64,000 nt of DNA, taken from contig CAJHNH020006891.1 of the NCBI GenBank assembly GCA_905116865.2, positions 283,419-347,418 of the forward strand. The letters run 5' to 3'. Shown one piece after another: positions 10,005 through 21,570 of the stretch (position 1 is the first letter of the stretch; each line of letters begins with the position of its first letter). Under the pieces are notes generated by a model, which worked only from the letters and a program-made list of their open reading frames with translations, was not told the origin of the DNA and searched no databases. Made by a program: the position numbers and the translations under genes. The stretch comes from Candidula unifasciata. Its lineage: Eukaryota; Mollusca; Gastropoda; Stylommatophora; Geomitridae.

Positions 10005-10200
10005 AGCGACTGTGGCTTAGGCGTTGCGAACACGCTTCGTAATACCGGGATGCCGAGTTCCGATTCCAACAGTGGTACCGAGAACCGACCGTCTAGAGAG
10101 CAATGACAAACTACTGAACGTAAAATTTACCTTTAAAAGCCACAACAGCAAAACAAAACACTAGGGTTGGTTCTACAACGTCCTGTAAAAGATAAGCAAC
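10005..10200 (+). mobile_element. tRNA-like SINE head and body
   Basis: GTGGCTTAGGCGTTGCGAACAC resembles an A box and GAGTTCCGATTCCAAC a B box. It is followed by CAACAGCAAAACAAAACACTAG and CGTCCTGTAAAAGATAAGCA. The latter part recurs at 15285-15360. Confidence 0.5.
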
Positions 10201-10880
10201 TAACTAACTAACTAATACCACCACCCACTGTCTGCAAAGGAAAATCATTAATTATCCCACATATAGTGATAAAATAATATTATGCAAGGATTGTGGGAGA
10301 TCATGAAAACTTTGGAATCACACGACGAGAGCTTTATTTCTATCGGAACGCAAATAACAATGTTATGCCTTTTTGTCTCCAGCGCTACTGTAATAATTTC
10401 TGGTGAGCACTGGTATTTTTTTTAGGACACTTGGTGATGAATACCGGCACCTTTTTTTTTTTTTTAAAGCTCTACATACGACATTTAATAGCGGACATTT
10501 TCTCCATTTTAGGAGCGTCTGATGGAGCAATTAGAATTTTTTTTATCAGAAGGAACAATAGATTTCTGGCCTGCATGGTTAGTTAGACTCTGCCATCCTT
10601 CGGCTTCAACTCAAGCTGAAATGATCCCTTTTGACTTGAAGCGAATAACAGAGAGCTTTCCATCCATTTACACAAATGAGTTTAAATGAATTGGTATACT
10701 GTACCTTTCATTTTTTTCCCATCTAACTGCTTTTGTATTTACGTATTTTAGTATTAATTAAGCATTTTTTTAAATACGACCCACCAATGTATAAGATGCC
10801 AGTAACATCAGGACTTTTGGGATGGGAGCTGATTACTAATCATTCTTCGTTTATTTCTGTTGGCAAATTTCTGACGTTTG
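10201..10880. other. Intergenic, nothing recognised
   Basis: AT-rich sequence with several T runs. No exon or repeat family identified. Confidence 0.6.
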
Positions 10881-11353
10881 GTATACGTCCTGTGTTGTAT
10901 ACGTCCCGTGTTGTATACGTCCCGTGTTGTATACGTCCTGTGTTATATACGTCCTGTGTTGTATACGTCCCGTGTTGTATACGTCCCGTGTTGTATACGT
11001 CCTGTGTTATATACGTCCTGTGTTGTATACGTCCTGTGTTCTATACGTCCTGTGTTGTATACGTCCGGTGTTGTATACGTCCCGTGTTGTATACGTCCTG
11101 TGTTATATACGTCCCGTGTTGTATACGTCCTGTGTTATATACGTCCTGTGTTCTATACGCCCTGTGTTGTATACGTCCCGTGTTGTATACGTCCCGTGTT
11201 GCATACGTCCCGTGTCGCATACGTCCCGTGTCGCATAAGTCCCGTGTTGTATACGTCCCGTGTTGCAGAAGTCCCGTGTTGTATACGTCCCGTGTTGCAC
11301 AATTCCCATGTTGTATACGTCCCGTGTTGCATAAGTCCCGTGTTGTATACGTC
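10881..11353. repeat. 16-bp tandem array (GTATACGTCCYGTGTT)
   Basis: About 30 copies of a 16-bp unit with the palindrome GTATAC. Because 16 is not a multiple of three, all frames see every phase, and several false open frames of 100-230 residues result. Confidence 0.97.
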
Positions 11354-11412
11354 CCAGGATCGGGAATGGATGTCCGAGGATCGGGAATGGATGTCCCAGG
11401 ATCGGGAATGGA
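11353..11412. repeat. 21-bp repeat, three copies
   Basis: CAGGATCGGGAATGGATGTC-type units directly abutting the 16-bp array. Confidence 0.85.
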
Positions 11413-11435
11413 TTAAGCACGTATATCAAGGCACC

Positions 11436-11530
11436 TGATGATGATGATGATCAAGGCACTTGATGATGATGATGGATCAAGGCACCTGATGATGATGATC
11501 AAGGCACCTGATGATGATGATCAAGGCACC
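11436..11530. repeat. (GAT)n with interspersed CAAGGCACC
   Basis: Four blocks of (GAT)n separated by CAAGGCACY. May be the expanded tail of a retroelement. Confidence 0.8.
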
Positions 11531-11536
11531 CCCGTA

Positions 11537-11885
11537 TATGGCACGGAGCTGCGTGGTCTCAGGGCATGGTGTCCGCCTCGAGTGGTGGAGGTTCCTGGTT
11601 CAACCCCTGGCAAGAGCTGATAGTTTTTAACGTGTACTTTGACTTCTAGTAATTTCCCCCCCTCCCCCACCCCCGGTCTCTTGGTAGTGAGATCGCACAC
11701 CCGTGCGCATTATTTCGCACGTACAAAATCCCTTGGCAGTTGGAAATCGAAAAGAGTAACCTAACGGTGCGGCCTGAGCAAAATTTGGAGTTAGACAGCG
11801 CTGAGCTTATTCGGACTAAGTCTTGAACGGAGCACTTATGGGCTACTACCCGTGTGCCATGATGTTGATCCGTTGTCCAAACCTC
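11537..11885 (+). mobile_element. tRNA-derived SINE, family S1 copy 1
   Basis: tRNA-like head with GTGTCCGCCTCGAGTGGTGG and B box GGTTCAACCCC, then a body with AATTTGGAGTTAGACAGCGC and the end GTGCCATGATGTTGATCCGTTG. The whole layout recurs at 59787-60175, so this is a mobile family and not a tRNA gene. Confidence 0.8.
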
Positions 11886-11889
11886 AAAC

Positions 11890-12540
11890 CTCAACCTGTA
11901 TATGGCAATCTTCTTCTTCAGCGATCTCTGGTCATGCGCATAAACTGGGATGTCTTTTCAAGGTCTCTTAGGTTTCCCCAAAGCTTAGTTGTCAGTTCTA
12001 CTGGGTGTTGCCATATGTCGCTCCGCAGCTCCGCCAGGAGAGGACAGTCTTGCAGGACGTTCTGGAGTCTGTTCAGCACGAAGGCACTGGCAGAGAGCTG
12101 TTTGTTTGGCTCATACCTAATTTATGTGAGTGTTTATTGAGTCTGCAGTGTCCAGTGCGTAAGCGAAAAACTGTGACTTGGTCTATTCTGTTCAAGTGTT
12201 TCAGAAAATCTTTTTCGTAGTTATAACCAGTGTTGGTTTTCTGGAAAAGATGGTTTGTTACTGCCTTCCTTGGCTAAAGCATCTGCGCTTTCATTGCCTT
12301 TGATGCCACAGTGAGACGGAATCCACTGCAAGTGAATTTCTGCCTTATTTGACAACATAGCAAGTTCCTGTGTTAGACTTTGTAGTGTGCTGTCGGTAGG
12401 TTTGGACTCAAGGGCCTGTATAGCTGACAGTGAGTCGGTGAGAAAAACTATCCTGCCTGCGGTGATTTGCAGATTGTTCATATACTGTGCTGCCATCAAT
12501 AGGACTGAGAGTTCTGCCTTGTAGTTAGAGCGTATATGGC
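11890..12540 (-). mobile_element. LINE fragment with RNase H domain (I-like clade)
   Basis: Encodes YKAEL, then FLTDSLSAIQALES and WIPSHCGIKGNESADALAKE, the E, D and C-terminal D motifs of an RNase H domain as found in I-group non-LTR retrotransposons. Downstream sequence resembles the tail after RNase H, but with stops. Truncated and inactive. Confidence 0.85.
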
Positions 12541-13119
12541 AATGAAATTGCAGACAAGCGGGAAAAGGTCAATCCAACAATAATAGTTGATAGGAACAGC
12601 AGAGACGTCTAGGAGAAGCTACTGCATCGGAAGACTGAGCACGCATGGGAATACCCATTGTGCAGTGACGTACACTGTAATAAAACAACATAACATAATA
12701 TTAATGCTTCATATAAACATGAGTATAGATATTATTTAATCATAGGTAACGAAAAACATAAAAGGCAAATGTGCATCAATGTGGAATCAACGTTTGAGGG
12801 ACAGACGTGCATATAAATTGATAAATAATTCTATAAGATAACTTTAGATAACAGACGAACTTAGAACCCCATGAATAGGAAATTGCTGAGACAACCTGGA
12901 TAGGCTAACTATGGGCCAAGCAATTTATAACTTAACTAAAATCAGATTACACAGGTAAATATTCAATCGGATTGTTGGAAGTTATTTAAAAGCTCAAATT
13001 GTACCTTTCTTCTGCGAAAGATTAGCTCCCCGTTTGCGTTCTAGGGACTTGCTGTGGGGAAGAAAAGGGGGGGGGGGGTGGAGGGGGGGAGGGGGTGGAG
13101 GGGGGGGAGGGGGTGGACC
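12541..13119. other. Intergenic, mostly unrecognised; G-rich tract
   Basis: A plus-strand GNEIADKREK segment near 12548 hints at another RNase H remnant. The rest is AT-rich. At 13069-13119 a run of G blocks separated by TGGA or GA could form quadruplexes. Confidence 0.5.
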
Positions 13120-13350
13120 CATTGCGTCCCTAACGAGTGTGTCGTAAGAGTGGACTAATCAGAGGTCTCCTTCAAAATTGGAGTGCATCGGCCTGAGAGC
13201 TAAGAAACCAACAGTCTGCATACGAATAAGCCAGATGTGTAAAACAGATGTACATATAAAACTAAAACTCACGTTCTGGAACAAGACTAAAGTCCAGAAG
13301 TGGACGAACAACACGAACTTTCTGCCGGAATTTACAGAAAAAGAATTCTT
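13120..13350 (+). mobile_element. Element A copy
   Basis: Forward copy from CGTCCCTAACGAGTG through GTGCATCGGCCTGAGAGC to TTTCTGCCGGAATTTACAG and a short AGAAAAAGAA tail. Confidence 0.75.
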
Positions 13351-13360
13351 CCATATATGA

Positions 13361-14019
13361 AATTCAAAAGCTCCGAATTATGTAGTTAGTACCAGCTAAT
13401 TCAGGAAAGACTTTCGCGGGCATCCCCTTCGCCGAGTCCCTCCCCCTCTTTTAAATCTCAAGGTCTCAACATTGCTGTGGTCAGTTTGTCCGTTTTTTTC
13501 CCCACAAATTTTTGTAAAAATCTTTCAAGTTGGTTATTATAAAGCCCTCTCTCTCTCTCTCTCTCTCGCATCCCCCCCCCCCTTTTTTTTCCGCCCCCAT
13601 TCCCTTACATTCACACACAGACTTCAGTTAGATGGAATTTGTTTTCATTTAATTAATTATTAAAATATTTGGTTTGCAAATTCCTTTTTTTAATTGTTTT
13701 GAATATAAAACGGTAATATTTGTCTAATTATATTTTCGTCTTATTTGGTGTTCATTCCTAAAAAACAACAAAAAACGTGAAAGGAGGAGGCCATCTTGGC
13801 AAACGTTGGCAGTCCACCACAGATTTGGCTCGTCGTCAGTGAGACACGTGGCAACTTCGTGTCAGTTACAGGACCTGCCATCATGGAGAGACATGTTCTA
13901 TCGTGTTGCTGGCTTCCAGCTGACACGTATTTGCCCAGGGTTCACTTTGATTCAGTTTCAGTATATACCATCTACAGTAGCAAACATTTATCTCACAATC
14001 CATACTTTTAACGGAAAAT
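13361..14019. other. Intergenic, nothing firm
   Basis: Contains a (TC)n microsatellite at about 13550 and a CCAAGATGGC motif on the minus strand at about 13790 with a CACGTG nearby. No gene is supported. Confidence 0.5.
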
Positions 14020-14115
14020 AGTCGCCGTGTGGGTTCGGGGTCCCATGGTGGGGGAAAACAAGAATAGACCCACCGCCTTCACAACAAGCATGTCGTAGGG
14101 GTCAACTAAGTGGGG
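14020..14115 (+). mobile_element. Element A 5' fragment
   Basis: Only the GTGTGGGTTCGGGGTCCCAT to AAGCATGTCGTAGGGGTCAAC end is present, followed by a G run. Confidence 0.65.
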
Positions 14116-14127
14116 GGGGGGGGGCAT

Positions 14128-15290
14128 CCTTATAGCAATCACATGTACTAAGTCATAGCAACCAATCTGTAATGTGTCCAAGTTATAAGAACCACATGTA
14201 CTAAGTCATAGCAACCAATCTGTAATGTGTCTATATTATGTCAAAGATCTGTACTGTGTCAAGCAAACCTTCTGTACTGTGTTTATTCTATGTCAAAGAT
14301 CTGTACTGTGTCTTTGTGAAGCCAACCTTTTGTACTGTGTGTCTATATTGTATCAAAGATCTGTAATGTGTTTATATTATATCAAAGATCTGTAATGTGT
14401 TTATATTATATCAAAGATCTGTAATGTGTTTATATCAAAGATCTGTAATGTGTTTATATTATATCAAAGATCTGTAATGTGTCTATATTATATCAAAGAT
14501 CTGTAATGTGTTTATATTATATCAAAGATCTGTAATGTGTTTATATTATATCAAAGATCTGTACTATGTATGTGTGAAGCCAACCTTCTGTACTGTGTGT
14601 TAATATTATATCAAAGATCTGTACTATGTCTGCGTGAAGCCAACCATCTGTACTGTGTGTCTATATTATATCAAAGATCTGTACTATGTCTGTGTGAAGC
14701 CAACCATCTGTACTGTGTGTCTATATTATATCAAAGATCTGTACTATGTCTGTGTGAAGCCAACCATCTGTACTGTGTGTCTATATTATATCAAAGATCT
14801 GTACTATGTCTGTGTGAAGCCAACCATCTGTACTGTGTGTCTATTTATATAAAAGATCTGTACTGTGTCTGTGTGAAGCCAACCCTCTGTACTGTGTCTG
14901 TGTGAAGCCAACCATCTGTACTTTGTCTGTGTGAAGCCAACCATCTGTACTATGTGTGTGGGAAGCCAACCATCTGTACTGTGTGTCTATATTATATCAA
15001 AGATCTGTACTGTGTCTGTGTGAAGCCAACCCTCTGTACTATGTCTGTGGGAAGCCAACCCTCTGTACTATGTCTGTGGGAAGCCAACCATCTGTACTAT
15101 GTCTGTGGGAAGCCAACCCTCTGTACTATGTCTATGTGAAGCCAACCCTCTGTACTATGTCTGTGTGAAGCCAACCCTTTGTACTATGTCTGTGTGAAGC
15201 CAACCCTCTGTACTATGTATGTGTGAAGCCAACTCTCTGTACTATGTCTGTGTGAAGCCAACCCTCTGTACTAGGTCTATGTGAAGCCAA
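14128..15290. repeat. Compound 60-bp tandem array
   Basis: Left part: short units of ATATCAAAGATCTGTAATGTG with (TTATAT). Middle: about five nearly perfect 60-bp units (ATCAAAGATCTGTACTATGT plus CTGTGTGAAGCCAACCATCT). Right part: about 30-bp units of GAAGCCAACCCTCTGTACTA only. Sub-units were amplified separately on each side. Confidence 0.94.
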
Positions 15291-15360
15291 CCATAAACCA
15301 CAACAGCCAAACACAGCTGGGGTTGGTCTGCATGTCCTGTAAAGGACACGCAAATAATTT
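15285..15360 (+). mobile_element. SINE body fragment
   Basis: ACCACAACAGCCAAACACAG and ATGTCCTGTAAAGGACACGCA match the body of the element at 10005-10200. Confidence 0.5.
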
Positions 15361-15374
15361 TTACAATGTGGTAC

Positions 15375-15620
15375 AAACTGAACAAATCGGAAAGTCATGG
15401 GTTTGCTCCCTGGAGGAGCCAGACTTTTAAAAAGAAATGACCTTGACTCCCAGGTTGACCCAGCCTTACAAGGGTACCGGGTGCAGTCCCGGGAAGTAAA
15501 CGGGCCCGCGTGATGCTGACCACATCAACTATCATGTGCCAATTGGTCTATAGAAAATATAGGTCTAAGGCTATATGCCTAAAGGTGTGGAAAAGGGACA
15601 CTGACTTTTCTTGTTTACTT
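15375..15620 (+). mobile_element. tRNA-derived SINE, family S2
   Basis: Shares GACTCCCAGGTTGACCCAGCC, CCGGGAAGTAAACGGGCC, GCGTGATGCTGACCACATC and a GTCTATAGAAAATATAGGTC end with the copy at 60225-60485. Reverse pieces occur at 31690 and 44745. Confidence 0.65.
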
Positions 15621-15660
15621 AAAAACTAAACAAACACACGACTGTGACCAGTTGTAGAGA

Positions 15661-15666
15661 TTTATT
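15661..15666 (-). terminator. FAF1: Poly(A) signal, minus strand (likely FAF1 distal)
   Basis: AATAAA on the minus strand, followed about 25 nt downstream by a GU-rich stretch (GTCGTGTGTTTGTTT). This is the best-formed signal below the FAF1 stop codon. Confidence 0.5.
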
Positions 15667-15832
15667 TCAACTGAACAGAAATCAAAGGCATTTGTTTTGT
15701 TACTATTTGACATGACTCTGATCAGTAACCCATAGTGCAGTATCTTGTCACAAAGTCCTACAAATGTCTATTCAATAACTGAAACATAACCTGATGTCCA
15801 TAGTTTTATAACAGATACTGCGAAGAAAGTCT

Positions 15833-15995
15833 CTTCTTCTTATTCTTCGTGTTCACCGGCTGTAAAATTCGGTGGAATATTCTGGTTGTTCATCCACTTC
15901 TGGTCTTAAGTCTTGTTTCAGAACTTGAATTTTGCATCCGTTTCGGATTTTTTGCCTCTCTGCCGGATGCACTCCAACTTTGAAGAAAGAGAGTC
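15833..15995 (-). mobile_element. Element A copy (truncated)
   Basis: TTCTTCGTGTTCACCGGCTG through CTCTCTGCCGGATGCACTCC, reverse orientation. Confidence 0.7.
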
Positions 15996-17234
15996 TCCAG
16001 CAATAGAAATGCAGAGGTAGTGTGTCCACATACTAGAACATCTCATACCTCTTTCTGGATAACACAATCAATGATGAATACAGTTATAAACCTCCATTTC
16101 TTCTTCTGAATCTGCACTGATGATTACAAACCTCATTTTCATCATTCTCTACCTGTGTACCTCGAGGGTGAACATAGACTAGGACTAAACAGCTTATTGT
16201 CTTCACTCTTCGCCAAGCAAACAAATGCTGAATTGTGATGACATGTACAAACCTGACATCATTCAGTCGCCACAGCTACCACATGTCCAAGGACAACTAA
16301 AACACACACATACCCACCCACTAACACAACGTTATTCATGCCACCAGTGCACTTGGCATATGAGACTAATTTTTGTGGACCAACTGGCAATCAATGCCTG
16401 ATGTACACATCATACCAGCCACTTTTATTTCCCAGGATATTTTCTTGTACCTATTTTAGGCTACACCACTCAACAAGTGCTGATTGATATATAAAAACTT
16501 AGGTCTAGTCCTAGATTCCTAATACACCTAAAGGCGTGAAAAAAAGGACCTTTTACTCTTTAATTTAAGGCTGGGTTGAAACGGGAACTGAGGTGGAATA
16601 TCCAAAATCTGGCTCAAAACCTTTAGGCAAACAGCTGAAAGTCTTGCCCCTGTGCTAGAGTGGCTCACTGTTCTTTCACCTTGACCAGACTTTTCAATGT
16701 TGAACTATCAATGTCTGATTGTCACAGCCGGTGGTATCAACCATGATATGGCTGAGAAATCACAATTGCTATTACCAACCCTGTTGCATGAGGTGAGACA
16801 TGGAAGTTTCAGATAAGAAACTGCTCAAGAACACTCACCTCATTCTTCTGTAGCTTCAGACCCCAATGGAGCACAGGCATTCTGCTAAAACACACCAAGC
16901 ACTTTGTACTCTTCTTCATTGGTTGGATTTTGCAGTTAAGTTTCTGAAAGGGTGAAGCAGCAAATCCCATGCTAACCCGCCTTAGTTGCCTCTTAGGACA
17001 TGTTTGGTAGATTATTAATCTTCGCTTGCTGGAAATACACAGGATGCCAATTGTACTTGAGATATTTTGGGAAATTTCGCTAACTGTAGGTATACATGTA
17101 ACGATAATGAAGTTTGGACAAATTAGGTTAGAAATCTATTTTAAGTTATATGGAACAAGAAATAAGTGCTTGAGAATAATGCCCAATGTATGCTGACAAA
17201 CTATTGTTTGTTGCCGGGGGAGGGGGGGGGGGGG

Positions 17235-17525
17235 CAGAAATCCATACAACATGCAGAAGTCAATGATAACCTGCATTCACCAACTGCCTCAACCCTGATC
17301 CTATATGGCTCGGTTTCACCCAACAAGATGGCTAGCCACCTGCGAAAAGCATCACACAAAGTATGAACTCTGAAGCTTCAGCATTGATCCCCAGAAAAAT
17401 CTGGAGCCATCAAAGCAAACGACAGAGCAAAACTAAAATGCAGCATGGTGGTCACTGCTGTCCAAGCAGTAGTGTGTCATAACATTAAGGGCCTGGATAC
17501 TGATGGTAACCATTTTGGTGAGTGG
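17235..17525. repeat. Dispersed repeat D, copy 1
   Basis: ACAAGATGGCTAGCCACCTG, AAAGCATCACACAAAGTATGAA and GCAGCATGGTGGTCACTGCT recur in the same order at 18905-19175 and partly at 35395-35475. Type unknown. Confidence 0.65.
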
Positions 17526-18704
17526 TGTTAAATTCTACCTCTAAATATGCCGAGTTCACATTCATTTTAAGACACTGTTATTCGAACAATATTTTTAGTT
17601 ACGCTACACTTCCCCTACCCCCCTCCTCTATGGTAAAGACTGAAGCCTCCCAGATAAAACTTCTAAAGACAATAATGAATGCCTACATCTATTGCAGCAA
17701 ACCGCCACTGTGAAGACGGGATGTTAAAAAAAAAAAGAAAAAAAAATTTCCCTGCACGAGGAACACAAATTTAAACAAAACATTAAAATAAAAAAAAATA
17801 AAAAAAACCTGATGTATGAGACATGCATCACAGAGAAGACATGTCGGCTCCGGACATACTGAACGGAACTGCAAATAACTCAGCCAGCCAGTAGTTTCAA
17901 TCTTCACAAGGTCAGGTGGTTATCAAATGGCATGCTGCTTGATGAGCTGTGACTAGATGAGAACGTCAGTCAAGCAAGCCGTCAGAGTCAATGTGAAAAA
18001 AATCATCATTCCTCTTAACCATGCTTCACTTTTCTGAGAATGAATTCCGCCCTTCTTCAATCTTCCGAGAATGCAACTGCTTTGCACCCGTTTACAGCAA
18101 ACTGCGATTTATGTGCCACCTGGCCAACACATTTGACTGTTCAGGCACTTGTTCCTCAGGTTAGCCTTCCAGAATTTGGGACTCTTTAGTAAATACATCT
18201 GACTGTGTAAAGGCTACAGAAGTTTATATTCTTTCTTTTCAGACGTATACATTTAATACACACATACAACAGCCCCCAGCTGTTCTGAAGTTAAGACTGA
18301 ATTATGGTATCAGAGTGCAGGAGGATGTTCTCTCAACAGATGCTCACATTACATCTATAGGTCTAGCCCTATATGCCCTATACGGCTAAACACATTACAT
18401 CACCACTAGCAACAAGACTTTACTAGTTTCTTCTTTCTGTTTCCTATTACTTATGCCTCAAAGAACTGTAGAGTACAAGCAATGGAATGAAACTGAAATG
18501 ACACTTACATCAATCCTACTGTATAACAGAGAAGACGTTTGCCATATTCAAATGTGTTGCTCAAATGAATAAAAGCATAAAAACTATAAATGGAGTAACA
18601 CTAAAATGGCATGTGCACCAACCACACTGGAAAACTCTGCCCAAGCACCAGTTGTTCATTGTAGTCATTAGTGCCTGGACACCAATGTTAACACTCTGAG
18701 CACC
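17526..18704. other. Repeat-poor stretch, possible FAF1 3' UTR
   Basis: AT-rich sequence with A runs near 17725-17810 and a short SINE-S2-like piece near 18355. No exon supported. Confidence 0.45.
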
Positions 18705-18905
18705 TCATTCTTCTTCTTCTTTGTGCTCACCTGCCGTAAACTCCGACAGAAAGCTCTGCTTGTTTATCCACTTCTGGACTTTAATCTTCCAGAATCTGAG
18801 CTTTGTATGCACATCCGTTTTACAGATCTGGGGGTTATTTATAAGCTGACTGTTAGTACCCCACCTCGCAGGCAGATGCACTCTGACTTTGAAGAACCCA
18901 TGTGG
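18705..18905 (-). mobile_element. Element A copy
   Basis: (TTC)n at 18710, then GTGCTCACCTGCCGTAAACTC through GCAGGCAGATGCACTCTGAC, reverse orientation. Confidence 0.72.
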
Positions 18906-19175
18906 GCAACCTCATTCAACATGCAAAAGTCAATAATAGCTTCGTCCGCTGCCTCAGAGTTTTTCCTATGTGGCTATGTCTCTCCCACCAAGATGGCTAG
19001 CCACCTGCAGAAAGCATCACACAAAACATTAACTCTGAAGCTCCAGCAATGATCCCCAGAGATCTCTGAAGCCTTCAATGCAAGCCATAGAACAAAACTA
19101 AACTGCAGCAACAGTGGTTCTCATCCAGGCAGTAGTCTGACATAATAAGCACCTGAGCACCGTGTAAAATCACTG
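18905..19175. repeat. Dispersed repeat D, copy 2
   Basis: Collinear with 17235-17525 through CAAGATGGCTAGCCACCTGC and CAGGCAGTAGTCTGACATAA. Lies directly against an element A copy. Confidence 0.65.
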
Positions 19176-19239
19176 CTGACTTGTAATCATTCCATGGCAT
19201 CTACTCACGTTTAGTCCTGCATGTTTTATACATTTCTTT

Positions 19240-19400
19240 TGAAGAAGAGTGGCAGGCTCAGTGGTTAGAGAAACTGGCTCTCATGTGGGAGGCCCAGGTT
19301 TGACACCTGGTAAGGGTTGGAGATTTGTTTTCTGTCAGGGGACAAAAACTACATGAGCCCTTCAGCTTTAAGTCCCCAGGCTCATCAACCCCGACCCCAA
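19240..19400 (+). mobile_element. tRNA-derived SINE head
   Basis: A box TGGCAGGCTCAGTGGTTAGAG and B box GGTTTGACACC about 35 bp later, then CAGGGGACAAAAACTACATG. The head mimics a tRNA but lacks an acceptor-stem match. Confidence 0.6.
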
Positions 19401-19404
19401 GAGG

Positions 19405-19635
19405 GTTCTGCCTAACAAACACATCATAGGAGTCAACTAATTGTTTCCTTCAACATCAAAGTGCATATGCCTGAGAGGCAAGGAACCAGCAGTCTGTATT
19501 CAAAGCCAGATCTGTAAAACGCATGTGCACACAAAATTCAGGGCCAGGAGCAAGATCAAATGAATAAAGTGGGCCAATAACCAGAACTGTTGCCAGAGTT
19601 TACAGCCGGTGAATGCCAAGAAGAAGAAGAAGAAT
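19405..19635 (+). mobile_element. Element A copy
   Basis: AACACATCATAGGAGTCAAC to TTTACAGCCGGTGAATGCC(AAG)n, followed by a C run. Confidence 0.75.
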
Positions 19636-19639
19636 GACC

Positions 19640-20569
19640 CCCCCCCCCCCCCCCCCCAATACTGCTCAACAAGTGGTTAATCCTCTCATTATCATTATGT
19701 GTTGTACCAATATATACGTAAGCTGTCATGTTTCATCAACCTATATGATCACTAGAAACATGGATCAGGTCAGTGATCTTGTCTCGCTCCTATCCATATG
19801 GCTAAGCCATCCAGGAATATATCTCTCTGCCTTCTCCTTGCTCTCTTTCCATCAGTCTTATTAACTGTAACCAAATTCTTGAGTCCATGCCTGCTCATAA
19901 AATGTCCAAACAACACTGAATGTCAACATCTTATTTTTCTAACTAGTTTACGACTTTCATCTGTCCCGAGGAAGGCTTTCTCATGTGTAAAGTGGCAAAC
20001 ACACAGAGAGTACACACAGTATGTATATTTTCCTGAAACTCGTGCAGCTGTTTTTCGATGGACTCATCATGCCTATATATAAATAAATCAAGTACTGCAA
20101 CTCTTCGGTGTCAATCATGCTGTTTTGAGACACCGGAGTGAGCTCCCTCCTCAGAGGTCTTGTGGGAGGTCCTGTATTTGTCCCCCACAGAAACAGAAAC
20201 ACAAAAAATGACATGAGAAATGTGAAACCAGTGAGTGATCAAGTATTTATAGCTTACACAACTTCAAACAAAAAAACACAAGTGAACCGAGGATACGGCA
20301 TGAGATATCAATATAAAACCAAGAAACGAAATAATAATATCAGAAATGATAACTAAAACATCTGAAATTACACGAGTAAGGGTCACAAATAATAAACTTA
20401 AGGCATTGTGTGACAAACGACATCCAGTGTTAACCACAAGACTGTACTCAGTTTTACAATACTGACTGAATTCTGAATGGAAATACAAACTGTCAAATCA
20501 TTCATTCATGGTGCTTGACTTAGTGTTTGTATCCAGCCGTACATTAATTTACATAAATTCTTTTTTTTT
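19640..20569. other. Unrecognised sequence, possible FAF1 3' UTR
   Basis: A poly-C run at about 19638-19657 and AT-rich unique-looking DNA. No exon or element identified. Confidence 0.45.
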
Positions 20570-20960
20570 TTTAAATAGCCATTCTTTCTCTGTTAAAAGC
20601 TGAGTTGAGAACTGACATGGCAGCACTCAGGACAGACCCATAAGTGCACAGTCTCCTGCAGCCAATGCAAGGGTCCCATTCTAATGGTAGTAGTAGCAGT
20701 TTGATTATATGTAGTTTTTCTACTTGTCTGACAGTGAGTGTTGGCCAGATTTCCAGGTCAATCACCTCTGCACCATCTCGCCAGACCATGATGCTCTATC
20801 TATTCATACTTCTACGCTGATAACATTTTTCTAAAGGCTTGGATCCCATCTGTCTTGTCATGCATCAATTCCCCACCTAGTGGTGCAGCACCAGCCAATA
20901 TGTCTGCCTGTTAATTTCCCAACACACAGGCATGACAGAGAAATGATCCAAAAGGACACT
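20570..20960 (-). mobile_element. LINE RNase H remnant
   Basis: Minus-strand CHACVLGN, a stop in place of E, then QADILAGAAPLGGELMHDKT match the GNEQADRLA end of LINE RNase H domains. Inactivated. Confidence 0.65.
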
Positions 20961-21028
20961 AACTACCCAGGACCTACGAAGCAATGCTTACCACTTTGCA
21001 TATAATATAGTATGCGTGTCTCCACATT

Positions 21029-21039
21029 TTTATTTTATT
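21029..21039 (-). terminator. FAF1: Candidate proximal poly(A) signals
   Basis: Two overlapping AATAAA hexamers on the minus strand, about 1.07 kb past the FAF1 stop. The downstream context is only mildly GU-rich. Confidence 0.35.
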
Positions 21040-21219
21040 TAAACTGCAAATTTGTTGACACAGCTGCTCAAATATCCTTCAGCGAATTTCAATGACAGAT
21101 TCTGCATGAACACTATGTTGGTTATAAACATCAATAGTTTGTTAACAACAATCAACTCTGTTAAAAATCTTCAACTCTAATCGACTTAACAAGCACAATT
21201 CCCATTCTAATCAATTGAT

Positions 21220-21345
21220 TACACCGGGAAGGCAACAAATGCCCGCAGAAGTCGGATGTGTTGACCAAAAGGTGTAAATATCGCAGCCATGCTGTAAACG
21301 GACACAACGTAATTACATCTTCTGATAAACGCAGAAGAAGATGAA
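21220..21345 (+). mobile_element. Element B 3' end
   Basis: AGCCATGCTGTAAACGGACAC and a GCAGAAGAAGATGAAGAA tail match the end of the copy at 39470-39900. Confidence 0.6.
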
Positions 21346-21419
21346 GAATTCATTACAATTTTTGATTTGGGTCAATTGTTACTTTGAATTGATATACGCC
21401 TGAGTTATTCGTTCATGTT

Positions 21420-21570
21420 CTCCCTCTTGAAGATGCTACATGGTGCGACACCCTAAGATTACAAAACATCAATGTGGATGGCAGACCAACATGCAAAGCC
21501 CAGATAACTTGTTCAACTTCCAAAGAAGTTATAACTGGGGCACCTGTAAAATGCTGCACCAGTTCTGTGT
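21420..21570. repeat. Dispersed repeat, pairs with 45790-46060
   Basis: CTAAGATTACAAAACATCAA, GGATGGCAGACCAACATGCA and AAAGAAGTTATAACTGGGG have collinear counterparts at 45830-45915. Confidence 0.5.

Noticed and set aside
10733..11438. Overlapping frames of 227, 186 and 104 residues rich in Cys, Val, Tyr.
   Set aside because: The 16-bp array read in shifted phases; a composition artefact, not a secreted Cys-rich protein.
13785..13800. CCAAGATGGC motif with a nearby CACGTG as a possible promoter.
   Set aside because: No exon follows on the minus strand, and similar AAGATGGC strings occur in dispersed repeat D.
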